From JAWWBN01 sp033720955 (GTDB taxonomy: Bacteria; Acidobacteriota; Thermoanaerobaculia; Multivoradales; JAHEKO01): 7,118 nt of DNA. Position numbers and translations under genes: made by a program. Under the pieces are notes generated by a model. That model was not told the origin of the DNA. It did not search any database and was given only the letters and a program-made list of their open reading frames with translations. The DNA is taken from NCBI GenBank assembly GCA_033720955.1, contig JAWWBN010000202.1:1-7118 (forward strand). Reading direction: 5' to 3'. Of this stretch, positions 5,869 to 7,118 are shown one piece after another (position 1 is the first letter of the stretch; the number at the start of each line of letters is the position of its first letter).

Positions 5869-7118
5869 ATGCCCGAGGCCCCGCGCCCGGCGAACGGCGG
5901 TGCCCGGGGGGTGCGCGCCGCGCTGCTCTTCCTGGGTCTGAGGCGCAGCATCGTCGGCCTCCTGGCCATGGTGGTCCTGGTGGGCCTCGGCGAGAAGCTG
6001 GCCGAGCGCTTTCTTCCCCTCTACCTGGTCACCCTGGGCGGCGGGGCCCTCTCGATCGGCCTGCTCAACGGGCTCGACAACTTTCTCTCCGCGGTCTACT
6101 CCCACGTCGGGGGCCAGCTCTCCCAGCGGCTGGGGATCAAGCGCGCCCTGCTGCTCTTCAACGGCCTGGCCGCCACCGGGTTCCTGGTGGTGGTCGCGGT
6201 GCCCTCGTGGCCCGCCGTGCTGGCCGCCTCGGCGCTTTTTCTCTCCTGGAGCGCCATCTCGCTGCCCGCTTCGATGGAGCTGGTGGGGCGCGAGCGTCCC
6301 GCCGACCGCCGGGTGATGGGGGTGTCGATGCATTCGCTGACCCGGCGGGTCCCGATGGCGCTGGGACCGATTCTCGGCGGGCTGATGATCGACCGTCTGG
6401 GGGTCGAGGCCGGCGTCCGTACCGCCTTCGCCCTGGCCGCGCTCCTCGCCGGGGTGGCGGCGGTCTTCCAGACGCGGCTCATCCGCGACGACCGGGCGCT
6501 GGGCGCGACGCCGCCGCCCGGCGGCGCCCGCGCCCTCTGGCGTGTGATGGGGCGGCCGCTGAAGGCGCTGCTGGCCGCCGACGTGCTGGTGCGCTACTGC
6601 GAGCACATCCCCTACGCGTTCGTGGTGATCTGGGCCATGGAGACGATCCAGCGGCCCGTCTCCGCCACCGCCTTCGGGATGCTCACGGCGGTCGAGATGC
6701 TCACCGCCTTCGCCGTCTACCTGCCGGTCGCCTACTTCGCCGACCGGGGGCGGAAGAAGCCGTTCGTCGTGGTGACGTTCGGCTTCTTCACCCTCTTCCC
6801 CCTGGCGCTCCTGGTCAGCCACTCCTTCTGGCCGCTGGTCGCGGCGTTCGTGGTCCGCGGTCTCAAGGAGCTCGGCGAGCCCACCCGCAAGGCGATGATC
6901 TTCGAGCTCGCGCCGGAGGGCCGCAAGGCGGCCAGCTTCGGCCTCTACTATCTCGTCCGCGACGTCATCGTGTCCCTGGGAGCCCTGGGCGGCGCCTGGC
7001 TGTGGGCGCTGGACCCGGCCCTCAATCTGATCGTCGCCGCGCTCTTCGGAGTCGCCGGCACCCTCCTCTTCGCGCTGGCGGGAAGGGAGCCGGCCCCTCC
7101 CGAGGAGCCGGCGACGAG
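5869..7118 (+). CDS. Major facilitator superfamily (MFS) transporter, 3' end outside window
   Basis: The frame opens at ATG 5869, ten bases after the regulator's stop, and runs without a stop to the right edge (416 residues). About twelve hydrophobic helices alternate with short basic loops. MFS motif-A-like loops follow TM2 (GGQLSQRLGIKRA, 81-93) and occur again in the second half (YFADRGRKKPF, 289-299), giving the usual two six-helix halves with a central cytoplasmic loop around 204-228. Early residues EKLAERFLPLYLVTLGGG and the later KELGEPTRKAMIFELAPEGRKAASFGLYYL also read as MFS. The last helix ends near residue 404 and is followed by a Pro/Glu-rich tail, so only the tip is probably missing. 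No strong Shine-Dalgarno is seen; translation may be coupled to the regulator gene. It lacks the long Gly-rich signature of nitrate/nitrite carriers of the NarK type as far as I can see. The substrate is unknown; co-transcription with the regulator suggests redox/NO-linked export or uptake. Confidence 0.85.
   Translation, partial: MPEAPRPANGGARGVRAALLFLGLRRSIVGLLAMVVLVGLGEKLAERFLPLYLVTLGGGALSIGLLNGLDNFLSAVYSHVGGQLSQRLGIKRALLLFNGLAATGFLVVVAVPSWPAVLAASALFLSWSAISLPASMELVGRERPADRRVMGVSMHSLTRRVPMALGPILGGLMIDRLGVEAGVRTAFALAALLAGVAAVFQTRLIRDDRALGATPPPGGARALWRVMGRPLKALLAADVLVRYCEHIPYAFVVIWAMETIQRPVSATAFGMLTAVEMLTAFAVYLPVAYFADRGRKKPFVVVTFGFFTLFPLALLVSHSFWPLVAAFVVRGLKELGEPTRKAMIFELAPEGRKAASFGLYYLVRDVIVSLGALGGAWLWALDPALNLIVAALFGVAGTLLFALAGREPAPPEEPAT

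Noticed and set aside
5551..6822. Long minus-strand open frame opposite the regulator and MFS genes
   Set aside because: It is His/Gly/Arg/Gln-rich with no family pattern, and the plus strand here encodes two clearly recognisable proteins.

Overview
The window is about 7.1 kb of very GC-rich DNA, strongly GC at third codon positions. It carries two TonB-dependent outer-membrane receptors (one cut by the left edge), an ECF sigma factor with a FecR-type anti-sigma regulator, a Crp/Fnr-family regulator and an MFS transporter (cut by the right edge). TonB-dependent receptors mean a diderm, Gram-negative-type bacterium. The combination would fit Acidobacteriota, related environmental phyla or Proteobacteria; nothing here fixes the taxon. 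No rRNA, tRNA, insertion sequence, CRISPR array or phage gene was seen, and coding density is high.

Layout: (1) 1-774, plus strand, is the last third of a TonB-dependent receptor barrel. (2) Converging on it with a 17-bp gap is a minus-strand group. In transcription order this is a complete FecA-like receptor (4904-2622), an ECF sigma factor (2464-1811) and a membrane-anchored FecR-like regulator (1823-792) that overlaps the sigma gene by 13 bases. (3) A 141-bp divergent intergenic region (4905-5045) separates this group from plus-strand genes. (4) A Dnr-like Crp/Fnr regulator (5046-5858) is followed after 10 bp by an MFS transporter (5869 to the right edge).

The most informative site lies in the divergent region. 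It is a near-perfect Fnr/Dnr-type operator, TTGAT-CTCG-GTCAA, within perfect CTTGA-N6-TCAAG arms (4978-4993). It sits where a class II activator would bind for the receptor: a TAACGT -10-like hexamer lies exactly at the position expected for a site centred at -41.5. On the other side, a TTGAAA-N17-CAGAAT promoter reads toward the regulator and would start transcription at or next to the regulator's ATG, so a leaderless mRNA is likely. The simplest model is a redox- or NO-responsive switch in which the regulator controls its own gene, the MFS transporter and the outer-membrane receptor, and possibly the sigma/FecR pair behind the receptor.

Two protein features are unusual. The regulator has an Fnr-spaced cysteine cluster (C-x2-C-x5-C), but at its C-terminus, plus three more cysteines at its extreme N-terminus. 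The receptor next to the sigma/FecR pair lacks the N-terminal signalling (STN) domain that classical FecA-FecR-FecI signalling needs, whereas the FecR protein itself ends in an STN-like domain.
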